A stretch of DNA of 64,000 nucleotides from Caulochytrium protostelioides (GCA_003615045.1 ML014113.1:1-64000); one strand, 5' to 3'. Numbered from the stretch's first letter, positions 49,528 to 60,964 are shown. Notes: generated from the letters alone by a model not told the origin. Program-made: numbers and translations.

Positions 49528-51558
49528 ATGGCCCGACCGGTGGACGCGGCGGCCCGTCTCGCGTCACCGTCCATCGCCATGGAACCGAACGCCCCGCTGC
49601 GTGTGTTCCTCCGGTTTGAGCTCACCGACGCCGCGGCGGCTGCCGCGGCGGTGCCGGAGCCGGTAGTCTTTGCGGTCGCCGACGCGTGGAGCGTCCGCGA
49701 GCTTGAACATCAGATCGGGGACGCGCTGGACCTCGTGGTAGACCGCCTCGTGATCGCCGGCCACCGCCTCGTCCCGGCACTGCCGGCGAGCGCTGTGGTC
49801 CGTGAGAACGATGTGATCGATGTCGCCGTAAGCGCCGTGGCGAGCGGCTCCGCGCGGCCGACAGCACAGAACGGATCGGTGCATACTCCTGCGCAAACTC
49901 AGGCTGATCGGTCTGCACCAAGCACCCGGCTGCCGGCGCGGGCACCGGCCGAGCCGCCCGCCTTCCCGGCGCCGTCGCTCGCCGGGCCGGGTCGCCGCGG
50001 AATGCCCCTCGGCATGCCGGCGTTTGAGGACGAGCCGGCGTTGCCGTGGCCCATGCTCCAGTCTTATTCCGTGTCGGCCGCCGGCCAGCCGAACGGCACG
50101 AAACGGGCCGTCGACACCCACGGCACCAGCAGCTCCAACGACTCCCCAGCGGCGTCGCGCCCGCCGTCGAACGCGCCCGCTTTGATCGCGGCTCCTATGT
50201 CCCGTCGCTCTCATTCTAGTTCCTCGTCGTCCTCGTCCTCTTCCAGTTCTGATTCTGATTCTGATTCTGATTCTGATTCTGATTCTGATTCTGATTCTGA
50301 TTCTGATTCTGATTCCAGCGCGAACTCCAGCTCGGATGCTCGCTCCGAGTCCAGCTCTGGGTCCAGCGCCAGCTCATGCTCTAGTTCGAGCTCTAGCGGT
50401 TCAAGTGACAAGGGATCCGAGGACGACGACGACGATGATCAAGATGTGGACGACCCAGCCGAACCGTATGTGGAAGATGGATCTGTGCTGTACGGCGACT
50501 ATCGAGAATCCGCCGACACTGCTTCCCGCGAGCAGCTCAACATTGCGTTGCCGGAGGGCATGACGCGCGGCGAGAAGCGCCAGTATGAAGCGCTCCTCAA
50601 GACAAAACGCACCCATGTCGTCTTTGAAGACAGCGAAGCCGACAACGACGGCAACAGCGGCAACGATACCAGCAACAACGATACCAACACCAGCAACAAC
50701 AACAACAACGATGACGACGATGGCAATGAAACGCACGCCGGTCCTGTCACCGTGACGATGAGCAGACCATCCGCGGTCCGCTCGTCTGCAGCGCTGCCTG
50801 CGGCCCACCTCTCACATGACACCGAGGCGGACCCCGCGATGCCCGTCGGACTGATGTCGACGCCGGCGGTAGATGGCCGGACCTTGTTCCACCGCAGTGA
50901 CTCACCTTCGGTGGTGGCCGTGGTCCATGATGTTGCTCTCACTGACGACGCCCCCTACGATATGTCGGGCCTCCGCCCGCGCGGCGCGGCGCGCGCTCAG
51001 CAGCCCCACCCGGCTTCCGACCCCGCAACGTCGGCGCCGCCGAAAACTCCTAAACCCCCGAAAACTCCGACGACTCTCGCGACAACGGCGTCTGCCTGTG
51101 CCGAGAAGGCCCAGCGCGCCCACTACTCGGCGACGGCGCTGCAGCTGTACCTTACGGGGCTGAGCACGACCTGCACGCCCGCCACGTGGCCGCTCGCGGT
51201 CGGCACCGAGCTCATCTACTCGCGGCTGGAGATGGACGCCTCCTATGCGCCGGTCCAGCGGCTCCACGTGGTTCGCGTCGAACGCGTCGATGTGGACACC
51301 AAAGCGTTGGATGTGCGCGACTTGGACCGTCTGTACCTCGACGCCGATGCAGCCAAGCCCCGGAAGCGCGGTCGCTTCGATCTGCCGGAGCCCGACACGG
51401 CGGACGACGCCGGCGACGCGCATCCCGCAGATGGATTGGGATCGTCGCTGTCGCTGCCGCCGGCGGAAACGGTGTATTTCCGTGACCTGCACGACGTCGT
51501 CGTTCTGGGCAGGCCGTCGACGACGGGCGAAGCGGCCTCGACCCCGTCATCGGCCTGA
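49528..51558 (+). CDS. COIL: Coilin-like protein
   Basis: 676 aa from the ATG at 49528; a second ATG at 49579 in a GCCATGG context, just before the conserved start, is an equally good choice. The N-terminal domain reads L-R-V-F-L-R-F-E-L-T-D, then V-R-E-L-E-H-Q-I and A-L-P-A-S-A-V-V-R-E-N-D-V-I-D-V-A-V, matching the self-association domain of coilin (compare the animal R-L-V-R-D-N-D-C-L-R-V). A long disordered acidic Ser/Asp region follows. The C-terminal part (about 550-676) has V-G-T-E-L-I-Y-S-R-L-E-M-D-A-S-Y-A-P, then a long acidic loop and V-Y-F-R-D-L-H-D-V-V-V-L-G, like the atypical Tudor domain of coilin. Coilin scaffolds Cajal bodies. The call rests on two weakly conserved ends, but both are present in the right order. 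Confidence 0.72.
   Translation: MARPVDAAARLASPSIAMEPNAPLRVFLRFELTDAAAAAAAVPEPVVFAVADAWSVRELEHQIGDALDLVVDRLVIAGHRLVPALPASAVVRENDVIDVAVSAVASGSARPTAQNGSVHTPAQTQADRSAPSTRLPARAPAEPPAFPAPSLAGPGRRGMPLGMPAFEDEPALPWPMLQSYSVSAAGQPNGTKRAVDTHGTSSSNDSPAASRPPSNAPALIAAPMSRRSHSSSSSSSSSSSSDSDSDSDSDSDSDSDSDSDSDSSANSSSDARSESSSGSSASSCSSSSSSGSSDKGSEDDDDDDQDVDDPAEPYVEDGSVLYGDYRESADTASREQLNIALPEGMTRGEKRQYEALLKTKRTHVVFEDSEADNDGNSGNDTSNNDTNTSNNNNNDDDDGNETHAGPVTVTMSRPSAVRSSAALPAAHLSHDTEADPAMPVGLMSTPAVDGRTLFHRSDSPSVVAVVHDVALTDDAPYDMSGLRPRGAARAQQPHPASDPATSAPPKTPKPPKTPTTLATTASACAEKAQRAHYSATALQLYLTGLSTTCTPATWPLAVGTELIYSRLEMDASYAPVQRLHVVRVERVDVDTKALDVRDLDRLYLDADAAKPRKRGRFDLPEPDTADDAGDAHPADGLGSSLSLPPAETVYFRDLHDVVVLGRPSTTGEAASTPSSA
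50251..50310 (+). repeat. (GATTCT)10 hexanucleotide tract encoding Asp-Ser repeats
   Basis: Ten exact GATTCT units lie inside the coilin-like coding region and encode alternating Asp and Ser. Neighbouring Ser codons outside the tract vary, so the tract looks recently expanded. Confidence 0.95.
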
Positions 51559-52528
51559 GTGGCCTCCCTCTCGTCCCTTTTTCCATTATCGCATTATTGA
51601 ATCCTGAAACGATATCGATGGCATCGCCGCAAAGCGAACAGACGACAACGTAGCAGGGAAGAAGCAGGTGGCTCGATGTCACCCTCGTCTCATCGGATGC
51701 TGATCCATGGGAAGACGCATCGGTTGTCTCACTGATGCTGTGAACCTCGTCACGAGGACAATCGGACGTTGTCATACGTCGAGTCGGCAAGACCGTCGGA
51801 GTCATACCGTCGGATGGGATCAGATTCGATAGGATCCGTCGACAGCTCTGGTTTGTCGATCAACGCATCATCCGGCCACGCTGTCGTTTTCCGGATGTCA
51901 TTGTACGTTGCCCGGGGGGCGCGGTACGGCGAAGCGTGTCCTAGCCGTGGGCCTGGAGGCCGGGCCCGCCCGGAATGAAGCGCCGCGGATGGATCTTCTG
52001 CCTCCGCCCGGGGCCGCGGTTGAGGCGTCGCCGCGCTTCTCGCCGCCGCTCTCCGTTTCATCTCCCGCCGAAACCGCTGCTCCTCGGCGACGATATCGGC
52101 GGTCGGCCAGCGGTCATCGACGCTCCCTGTTCTAGGCCACGCGCATCCCGCCGGCGCCGACCCGCGAGCCCACCAGCCCACCATCGCTGACGGAGGGGCA
52201 CTGCCGTGGAGTTGTGCCACGGAAGGCGGAAGCATCGGAGCCTGTACCTGCATGATACGATTCGATGCTTCTCAACCCTCGTAGACAGCGTGAATCCTCT
52301 CGCCTGGCATGCTGGCCGACGGGTGAAGCCCATGTGATTCCGGCGGGCCCTCCGCAGTCCGCTTGATCGGACCGACGCCACATCGCTGGCACCCCCGCCA
52401 CTTCGCCATTCTTGCCTCCAGCGCCACGATCGGCCGCGTGCGAGACGCGCTTTTTCCCCCCGGCGACCCCGCCACCTGCCGCCCCACGCAGCGGAACGCC
52501 TCATCAGCACCGTCACCGTCGCGCGATC
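51559..52528. other. Spacer between coilin-like and TEX9-like genes
   Basis: About 1 kb, same-strand genes on both sides. No motif-bearing frame or repeat is seen. Confidence 0.5.
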
Positions 52529-53971
52529 ATGGCCTACCGACCGCTTTCATCCAGTCTGTCCCGGCCCGACTCGCCCGTATCGGCCTCCGAGGGCGAGGAC
52601 GATGGGCCGGACCGCCGCGCGCCGCGCGCCGCAGGCACCACGAACACCGACCATGCGTATGCGCTGCTGAAGGCCGACACGGCGCGGCTCTTTGCGGTCG
52701 ACCCGCCGTGCCAGCCGCGCCGCTCGGTCGCGTCGTGGCACGCATCCTCGTATGCCCGTCTGCCCGAGCCGGACACGGACGGCGATGCGGACGGCGACGC
52801 GGACACCGAGCGGCCCGGGACATCGGTCCGTTCTCATTGCGGGGACGCCGACCGCGGCGGCGACGATCCGCCGCACCGCACGCCGTCTCTGCGCTCTGCC
52901 CCGGGCAACGAGAGCGATGCCAGCTCCCACGGCGATGACGGCGTGTCCAGCGTCCGCCCCTCATCGGCGGCCGCCACGACGCGCCGATCCGCCGCGCGGC
53001 GGCCCGCCACCGCGCTTTCGGCATCGCTGCTCGCCCAAGAGCAGGCATACCGCAAGAGGAACGCGTCGCTATCCAAGCAAGCCGACGCCGCCATGGCGAA
53101 GGTGGGCGACGCGCTCAAGACGAGCCGCGGCGCGCTCGCCCGCGAGGTCAGCCGGCCCGTTTCGGCAGCGAGTCAGGCCAAGTCCGCGGCGCAGACCGAC
53201 TTGATGGCTTCGGAGGCGGCGCTCGCGCTGCCGGCGGCGAGGGCCGCGGCCGCCGCGGCCGCCACGGCCGGAGCCGCCGGCCATCCGATTGCGCCGTCCG
53301 CCGAGCAGCGGGACGACCGCGGCGCCCGGAGCGCCGGCCGCGTGTCGGAAAACGCTGATTTTCTCGAGAAAACGACGGAGCGGTTGCTCAAAGCTAAGAT
53401 CGCCGTGCTCGAGCAGAACCTCGAGACCGTCATGGCGGACCAGCAGCTTAAAGCCACGGCGCTCGTGGAAGCGCGGGACCGGATCCTGGCGCTCGAAGGC
53501 GACAACAAGAAGCTGACACGCGACGTAGCGCAGCTCACGGTCGCGCTCGACAAGACGCAGGCGGCGAGCGGGACGGCCAAGGAGACGGGCCAGGCAGCCG
53601 CCCTGCAGCTGCAGGAAGCGCGCCGGGAGCTGGCGGCCAAGAGCAAGCAGATCAAGGCCCTCGAGAGCCAGCTCGCGGCGGCAGAAACAAAGCTGACCCG
53701 CGCTGCGGAAAGTGTGGCGCAAGCCAAGGCGGATGCGCGCCACCACGTGCAGACGGTGCAGGGCAAGATGGCGCACGCGCAGAGCGAGACGACGGCCGCC
53801 CATGCCGAGGTCAAGCGGCTGGAGCGGCAAAAACACGACCTCGTCGTCGGCTTCAAGAAGGCCGTGCAGCTGGTCGAGGTCCTCAAGCGCCAAAAAGCGC
53901 ATCTGGAAGCGCTGAAAGTGCTCGAGCTCTCGGAAAGCGAGGTGCTCAAAGTCTTGCAAACGACGCAGTAA
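52529..53971 (+). CDS. TEX9: TEX9-like coiled-coil protein
   Basis: 480 aa from ATG 52529 (M-A-Y-R-P-L-S-S). The first 170 residues are Arg/Ser/Asp-rich and disordered. Conserved parts are an internal L-L-A-Q-E-Q-A-Y-R-K-R-N-A-S-L-S-K-Q (about 170), a long coiled coil from about 280, and the C-terminal F-K-K-A-V-Q-L-V-E-V-L-K-R-Q-K-A-H-L-E followed by S-E-S-E-V-L-K-V-L. The end corresponds to the animal TEX9 block I-D-V-L-K-R-Q-K-M-H-I-E. TEX9 orthologues occur in ciliated organisms and are reported at centriolar satellites or cilia; the molecular role is not established. The assignment rests mainly on the two ends. Confidence 0.75.
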   Translation: MAYRPLSSSLSRPDSPVSASEGEDDGPDRRAPRAAGTTNTDHAYALLKADTARLFAVDPPCQPRRSVASWHASSYARLPEPDTDGDADGDADTERPGTSVRSHCGDADRGGDDPPHRTPSLRSAPGNESDASSHGDDGVSSVRPSSAAATTRRSAARRPATALSASLLAQEQAYRKRNASLSKQADAAMAKVGDALKTSRGALAREVSRPVSAASQAKSAAQTDLMASEAALALPAARAAAAAAATAGAAGHPIAPSAEQRDDRGARSAGRVSENADFLEKTTERLLKAKIAVLEQNLETVMADQQLKATALVEARDRILALEGDNKKLTRDVAQLTVALDKTQAASGTAKETGQAAALQLQEARRELAAKSKQIKALESQLAAAETKLTRAAESVAQAKADARHHVQTVQGKMAHAQSETTAAHAEVKRLERQKHDLVVGFKKAVQLVEVLKRQKAHLEALKVLELSESEVLKVLQTTQ

Positions 53972-54167
53972 CTGAGACATCGTCGAGCCCGCGGCGAAGG
54001 AGGCATGCCGTCAGCCCGCAAGCGGGAAGACGGCACGGCCGCTGACCTGGGCCCTGCATGCTGTATCGTGCAGACTGCTCGCAGGGCCTGTGACAGCGCC
54101 CAATCCCGTCCGAAGGATGCCCCTGTATCATCATGATATTTTTTTGTTAGATAGATCCTGAGCTCTG

Positions 54168-56573
54168 CTAAGGCACCGGGTCGACCTGCATCGGGCCGAC
54201 GCCTTGTGAGGGGCTCGTGGACGACGCGAGGCAGTCTTTCTTGACGACAGCGGCCGGCGACGCGGCCGGCGGCTCCTTGCATCCGCGGTCGACCCGCGGC
54301 GCATCGCTGCTGCCCGCGGGGCTCGCCGTCGTCTTGATCCCAAGCGCCCGGTCGTCGCGGTCTGATAGAGACGGCGGAGGCGCCCCGCCACTGTCGTTTG
54401 ACGGCGTGGGATGGGGGGGTGATGGTCGCGCCAGCGGGAGCGCCGCCGCCGCCGACGATCCCAACGGCAGCGGTCTCGACACGGGCGCGTCGTTCGCTCC
54501 GGCCGAGGCCTCGGGCGGGTGTGCGTGCGGATGCACGTGCGGATGCAGATGCGGGTGGACGGCGCGATGGGCCGCGGCCGAGGCGCCGTTGCTGGCGGGG
54601 GGCGCATGCGCGTGGCGCAGCACGTGTTTGTCGTAGAAATCAACGATGTGGCCGATGATTTTCTCGAGGGCGTCCGGCGCGACGGCGACCGAGCCGAGCA
54701 GGAGGCGCGGGGGCCGCCAGCGGCGTGGCGTCAAGCGTGGTCCGGGCGAGGCGAGAGGGTCGCCGCCAGCGGCGGCGGCCGGGCCGTCCGCGGTGTCGAG
54801 GAAGGCGAACGCGTCGGGCAGCGGCCGCTTGTGGCCGCGGTAGGCGAGGTAGAGGCAGGCGGCGGCGATCTCGTTGACCGAGTAGATGAGCCAGATCACG
54901 GTATGGGTGCTGTCGTTGACGAGCCCCCACGCGGAGCGGAGCAGGTCCCGGTCGACGTTGAAGAGGTGGCAGAGCTCCATCAGCGGGGTATAAGGCAGCA
55001 TCACGCCGAGATCATAGCAGATCATGGCGAGCAGGTGCTGCTCGTAGAAGAGGATGCGGTCGTTCCATCGCCGCGTTTCGCGATGGTGCTCCGGGATCTG
55101 GAGCACATCGCTCTTGCTCATCGTCCGTGCCACGGCAAGGATGACGGCATCGATGCGCCGGTGGTGCTCCTCGACTTTCGACGCCACAAAGATCGCGGCG
55201 GCCGCGACTTCCTGGAACTGGTGCTGCTGGAAGGATTGGCGCATGTAGAAGCGGTGGAGGTAGATGGTGGCGCTCGTCATGACGTTCTGCGTGACGCGCA
55301 GCAGCGTGCCTATCTGAAAGATGAAGCTGCAGGCCTTCGAGCGGTACGTGCGCTCCTGTTCCATCGGCATGCCCTGCACGATACTGGGCGTCTGCGCCAG
55401 CTCTCGCTCGGTGAACCGCCACTGGTCCGGCGGCACGGGTGGCGTCGCCCGTAGCGGGGCGCCCGTGCGAGACGCGGGCTCGTGGTGGCGGTCGTTCGCC
55501 TTGGTCTCCTCGTCTCCGGGACCATCGCGGGCCCACCCAAGGCCGCCGCCCGCCGCTGAGCTTGCCGGGCCACGCGGCGGATGCGGGTGCGGGTGCGGCG
55601 GTGGCGGCGCGGCGTGCGACGCAAACAGCTCCGACGCGATCGTCGTCGTCTCCGACGCGGCGTCCGGCTCGTTCGGCTTGGCGGCGCGGCGGGTCGGGTC
55701 CGCGCCCGGCGCTTCGGGCCCCGGGGCAACCGCGCCGTACACGGACCCGCGGGAGCCGGCGGCGCCGTCGAGCGCGTCTCGCGGCGGGTAGCCGCGCGGC
55801 GCGGCGTCGTGGTGATGGGCCACAGACCCGGCCGCTGGGGGCGCGGCGCGCGCGTAGGAGTTCGACGGGCCGCTGCCGCTGCTGCCGCCGCCGCCGCCGC
55901 CGCCTGCCGGGCCGCCTGGGTAGTAGCGCGACGGGATCGAGCGGTAGCGGGACCCGAGGGCTGACGGGGCGACGGGCGCGCCGTGGCCGCGGTCTGGGCC
56001 GTGCCGGTCGTGGTCGCGGGGATGGCCGTGAGCCCGGTCGTATGCAAGGCGGTCGGGACGGTCGGGGCGGTCGCGGTCACGGTCACGATCCGTACGGTCG
56101 CGGTCCGGGCGGTCGCCGTACGCCCCATGGGGATGTGCGTGGGCATGGGCGCCGTTCATGCCGCCGTTTCCGTAATGGTTCGCGACGGGCCGGCCGTGGC
56201 TGCCGCCGCCGCCGCCGCCGTGGTGGCCGTAGGCGCCATGGGCGTAGCCGTGGCCCCCGTGGCTGCTGAAGTGGTGGTTGCTGCTGGCACTGGCACTGGC
56301 GCCGTAGTAGCCGCCTGGCCGGTCGCGAGGCGGCGTTTCGGTGGGGTGCGGAGGCATGGTGGGCACAGCGGTGTCCGGCGCCATGCCAGCGGCGCCGCCG
56401 ACGGCAGCCGTGCCAGAGGCGGCGGCAGGCGGCACGGCCGCTGCCGGGTCGTGGTATGAACCGCGACTGGGGCGCTGCGAGCCGAGCGGCGGCGAGCTCG
56501 CACGTGACCGTGCGTAGTTTCCGTGGCTGTTGTAGCGATCGCCCGTTCGGTGCCGGTAGCGCGGCTCATCCAT
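54168..56573 (-). CDS. Cyclin K/T-type transcriptional cyclin
   Basis: Single-exon 801-aa protein. The first 380 residues are low-complexity, rich in Gly, His, Arg, Asp and Pro, with Arg-Asp runs. Two cyclin boxes lie at about 390-580: W-R-F-T-E-R-E-L-A-Q-T-P-S-I-V-Q-G, then F-I-F-Q-I-G, A-T-I-Y-L-H-R-F-Y-M-R-Q-S-F, F-V-A-S-K-V-E-E and W-G-L-V-N-D-S. The T-P-S start and H-R-F-Y-M block are typical of the cyclin T/K/L group that activates CDK9- or CDK12-type kinases on RNA polymerase II; Ctk2-like yeast proteins also belong here. Which subgroup it is cannot be settled by eye. The disordered tails flanking the boxes are unusually long and reversed relative to animal cyclins, which carry the long tail only after the boxes. 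Confidence 0.82.
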   Translation of the reverse strand: MDEPRYRHRTGDRYNSHGNYARSRASSPPLGSQRPSRGSYHDPAAAVPPAAASGTAAVGGAAGMAPDTAVPTMPPHPTETPPRDRPGGYYGASASASSNHHFSSHGGHGYAHGAYGHHGGGGGGSHGRPVANHYGNGGMNGAHAHAHPHGAYGDRPDRDRTDRDRDRDRPDRPDRLAYDRAHGHPRDHDRHGPDRGHGAPVAPSALGSRYRSIPSRYYPGGPAGGGGGGGSSGSGPSNSYARAAPPAAGSVAHHHDAAPRGYPPRDALDGAAGSRGSVYGAVAPGPEAPGADPTRRAAKPNEPDAASETTTIASELFASHAAPPPPHPHPHPPRGPASSAAGGGLGWARDGPGDEETKANDRHHEPASRTGAPLRATPPVPPDQWRFTERELAQTPSIVQGMPMEQERTYRSKACSFIFQIGTLLRVTQNVMTSATIYLHRFYMRQSFQQHQFQEVAAAAIFVASKVEEHHRRIDAVILAVARTMSKSDVLQIPEHHRETRRWNDRILFYEQHLLAMICYDLGVMLPYTPLMELCHLFNVDRDLLRSAWGLVNDSTHTVIWLIYSVNEIAAACLYLAYRGHKRPLPDAFAFLDTADGPAAAAGGDPLASPGPRLTPRRWRPPRLLLGSVAVAPDALEKIIGHIVDFYDKHVLRHAHAPPASNGASAAAHRAVHPHLHPHVHPHAHPPEASAGANDAPVSRPLPLGSSAAAALPLARPSPPHPTPSNDSGGAPPPSLSDRDDRALGIKTTASPAGSSDAPRVDRGCKEPPAASPAAVVKKDCLASSTSPSQGVGPMQVDPVP

Positions 56574-57710
56574 GGCGGACCCGCTCGGACGGCCGTCGCC
56601 GCGATGGGTCGGGGCCCGAACGAATCAGCGCCCGCCGGCGGAGCAGGAGCGGCCGTGGGATGCGCAGCGGCAGCAGGAGAGACAGAAGCAGAACCAGGAA
56701 GGACGGCTGACGTCGCGGCTGGCGCCGGGGGGGAGAAGCACGCGGCGGGCCAAGCGGCAGACCACGTGGCGGGCGGCCCGCAGACGGTTCACGGGTCCCG
56801 CGCCTTGCTGTTCCGAGCCCTGCGACGGCAGATGATGAGGGCGACGCGACGGCCCGGAGCCCGACGACGCCTCGCGAGGGCCGAGGACGGCGGCGCGGCT
56901 CGGAATCTCCGCCGTGGGGCGTGACGCGACGAGACGAGGCAAGACGAGACGAGACCGGTAAACCACCTACCGCATCGCCGCGTGGGGCAAGCACTCGCCG
57001 ATGGGGGTGCACGAGCAAGGACCCGACGGCCGGGCGGCGCCAGACCGGACCGGACCGGACCGGACCGGACGATGCTACGTGCGGGCGTGATCCAGCCGCC
57101 ACGTGGCCGGGACAGCGGCGGGGGATCGGCACGCCGGCAGCGGACGCGCGAGCGCCGCGATGCGCGCGGGTACGGCGACGGGGTTCCGCGGCAACCGCAA
57201 TCCGGTTCGGTCGCCGCGTTCCCGGCCGGGCGTCGGCGGTGTCGCGGGGGAGGGCTGTCCCGCTCGGCACGGATTGGTCCCGGAGGCCCTGGCCGTCTGC
57301 GGGCGAGCGCGTGAGCCAGCGGTCGGCAGAATCGCCCAGAAGCGGCCGATCGACCGGGGGTGTCGACGAAGCGGCGGCGAGCGGCGAGCGGCAGCGGTGG
57401 ACGGCGGCGCGTAGCAGCAGCGAAGCGCTCTTCGGGCGAGTAGCGGGCAAGCCAAGGATGTTGCCGTCGTGCAGCGCGAGGCGCGAGCGGCGAGCACCCG
57501 CGAGCGAAGCGCACGTGAGCGTTCGCAGCGCACGACCGTTCGATGAGGCGCGCAGCGGCAAGCGCCTTTGGCCTTCGATGACGCGAAGGCGACGCTCGGG
57601 CTGCGGTGCATCGAGGCCGACGCGGCTCCCGCGCACGCCACGGCATGCCGATGCGTCGACGCCCGGGCTTCCGTGTGGCTCGGTGCATACTTGGCGTCTC
57701 CGTCGCCGCC

Positions 57711-57719
57711 TTCTGCTGC

Positions 57720-57751
<32 letters not shown>

Positions 57752-57805
57752 TTGCTGCTGCTGCTACGGCTGCTACGGCTACGGCTACGGCTACGGCTAC
57801 TGCCG
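57711..57805 (+). repeat. (CTG)n tract followed by TACGGC hexamers
   Basis: An interrupted CTG/TGC run (57711-57765, with two GTT interruptions) passes into five TACGGC-type hexamers to about 57800. Confidence 0.9.
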
Positions 57806-58101
57806 CCGCCATGGACGAGCGGCCGTACCCATCCGGCGTGGGTCTGGAAGCCAGCAGCGGTCTCGGGCGGCCCACGGCGGCGCCGCGCCGCCCCTCTCCC
57901 TCCTCCTCCGCCCCGCGCGCCCCTCTACCACGCCACCCCCACGCTCACCGGCAAACGCACGCCGTCCCATCGACGGGCACAAGAAGAAATGGCCCGCGGT
58001 GCGGCGCCACCGTGCCATGGCCGTGCCGGCGCGGCCCAGCGGGAGAGATCGAGGCATCCGTGACAACAGAGTTCATGCTATCGACCCCGTCGCCGCCGCC
58101 G

Positions 58102-58128
58102 GCAGCAGCAGCAGCAGCAGCAGCAGCC
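58102..58128 (+). repeat. (CAG)9 tract
   Basis: About nine uninterrupted CAG units after a short GCC run, outside any supported gene. Confidence 0.9.
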
Positions 58129-59020
58129 TCGGGTCTCAGGGCACATCGGCGCTCATGGCCAGCCGCGTCCCGGGCCCGTCGCCATGCCGAGACGAGACGC
58201 TCCGCATCGGATGGACCGCCTGTCGGTCGCCGGGGGTCCCGGAGGACCCGTCCCATCGGCGTGACAGCCCGCAGCTGCGCTTGGATGACGGGATCGCCAT
58301 GAATGCCATGGGGGATCGCTCCTCCCGTCCGACGAGGCATGGCCTGGCTCGACGACGCCAATGCCGTAGCCGAAAGCCAAAAAAAAAAGTACCGTTGTTC
58401 GCGATGATTCGGAAGCAGAATGCGACCATGTCAATGCGATGCCGCTCGGGGTGTCAATGAGCAGCGGTTCATGGGGCAGGCGCATCAGAAGCGCTCACTT
58501 CCTTTCAGTCTGATCAGCGTTTCGATCCAAATGATCCATCGCGTCCCGATTGTTCGGCGTCGCTGTTGGACTGCGACGGCCATGCGACGATCGGCGTGGG
58601 GTGCAGCGGCCAATCATGCATCGTCGGGGCCGTGCCCCCTCGCTGCAGAGCGACCAGGCAGTCCTCACTGCGCAAGACGATGGAGGCAACCTCTCGAAAT
58701 CTATCCAAAGTCACTACCAGAGCCGTTGAGACGACGCTCGAATCAATTGCTGTTCTCACGTCTCGTCGCGCCCTATCAATCCCCCCTCGGTTGATCGTCG
58801 GTATGAAACGCGGCTTGTCGGATCGGAGGCCACCCCCTGGCCCCCTGGCCATCCGAGACGCCGCCTCAAGAGCGAGGCGCAGCTTTTTGCCCAGCCACGC
58901 GAGTCCCCGCCGTACGACGCCCTCAATCGTCCGTTTCTCCGGTTGGCCCGAGACTCCGCTGCGGGGGTCTGACGCTGTGGCGCGCGAGACCCACGCTGCC
59001 TTGGCACGGCTGCATGCCGT

Positions 59021-59080
59021 ATCCGACGACGCTGCATCCGACGACGCTGCATCCGACGACGCTGCATCCGACGACGCCGC
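59021..59080 (+). repeat. 15-bp tandem repeat, four units
   Basis: ATCCGACGACGCTGC is repeated four times head-to-tail, with one change in the last unit. Confidence 0.92.
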
Positions 59081-60964
59081 GACGTCTCATCGCCACCGCC
59101 CGTCATGCTTGCGTGAATGTCTCGCATGGCCGCGAGCGCCACCGCCGCGCTGGCCCGCCGTGCGCCGCGCCCGACGGTGCGACCGTTGCTCCGCGCAGGG
59201 TGCACGCCGAGGCATGCGGCAGCACCTGCGGCGTCGCCGTCGGCAGGCCCCTGCAGGCGCGCATGAAAGCGCTGCGGCAGGCGCGCCACCGGCCCCATTC
59301 GGCCACCTGGGGGTGGCCTTTTCGTTCGCTCTTTTGTATGTCGCTTTTCTTCGTTAGACGCTGGCGCGCGTGGAAGGCGGCGCACGGCGCGCTGCCGCCG
59401 CCGCCGCCGTGCCCATCCCCGAAGCGCAGACGTGCCACCGTCGACCGGGGTCCCAGCACGCGCGGAACGCGCAGCGAGGGGAGCGCGGCCGAGCCGCGGG
59501 GGCGACCGCGCGAAGCGGCCTGGTCGACGGGGTCGGCAGCCGCCGGGAGGCCACGGCGTCGGCCACGGCGTCGTTTTCGACAAAGTCGGCGGCGGCCGCC
59601 CAAGCCGTGCCGACCGTGCGTCGCCTTCTCGGCTTCGGCAGGGCAGTGACCCTGCATCCACAAGTCTGGCGGCTGTTCTCCTCCCCCGCCGCGCCTGGAG
59701 TCGACCGAAGTTGGGCGTTTCACGCGCGGCGGGGGGCCGCGCGGACAGGCCCCAGTGGCCCCAGTGACTTCCGTCAAACCGCCCAGTCGACATGTCAGCC
59801 GTCAACATCGAACCACGATACATGGGTGTCGACAGCAACATCGGCACGGGCATGGGCCTTGCAGAGGAGCGTCAGGCTCCCAAGAGGGCAGGGAGCAACC
59901 GGAGGCAGCGGAGCCGCGACCCACCGCGCAACACGCAGGATCGATTAGCGACGCGATAAGCGACCTGATGTGGGCTTTTCTCGAGAGGCAAGACTTCCCC
60001 CACGCTATTCGCGTCATGAGATGTCATCGGCGTCGTCGTCGGCGTCGTCATCGGCGTCATCGTTGCGAGCCGCCACCGGGACAGGGCTACCGAAATGAGC
60101 GCCAATCATCACCGACGCGAAGGGTCCACATGATCGTGACAGGGCGGTCGCGCCCCCACCAGCGAACACCCGCCCTGCCCTTCACCATGATGATGTCGCT
60201 GGCTTCAGCGATAAAAACGGAGAGAAAAAGCGAAGGCGGCCATGCTGCGGGTGGAGCCAGCCCTCTGCGCCCATCAAGCGATGAGGGACGGCGCCAAGAC
60301 GGGGACCGCGGTCACGGCGGGCCTCACAGGTCATCCCCGCAGGCGTCACGACCGCATGGCTATCAGCTGGTTATGAGACCGATGCCTGAAAGCTTCACGT
60401 GAGCAAGATCCTGGGGCATGAGCCAGAGCCTGCACGGGCGAGCCGTCGGTCCCTAGTGCCGAACGCCACCGAAGCCGAGTGGCCGAGATTACGGAGACCT
60501 CAGCCCCGAAAAGCATCGAACGCCGTGACAATACGAGCTCCGGATGAGAAGGCCGACGGGCGCGCATCGCATCAACAAGCCTCCAAATGGCATGGGGGCG
60601 GGGCCGACATCCTGGCGGCTAAGCCCGGGGTGTGCGCCGGTTGACGGGTCGCCCGATAGAGCTACGTGATCAAGCTCCCTCCCCGATGCTGTGCCTGAGT
60701 TTGAGGCCGCACGCACATGTCGTGTACCAGCCGCTCGATGCATTGGGGGTCAACCATACCTTGCTGCAGCGGCTTCGCTGCCTTCTTTCCTTGGTAGAGC
60801 CCATGAGCGTTTGGCAGGTTTGGCTGGATGGCGCGGTGACTCATCCGCCACACGTCTGGTGGGATGACTCGCTCCCTGGGGCCTCACCACAACGCCATGC
60901 AGCGCGCCGAAAGAGAGCTGCCACGCCCGTCCTTGCCTTGGGGTCGTCCGCGTTGCTGTCTCCG

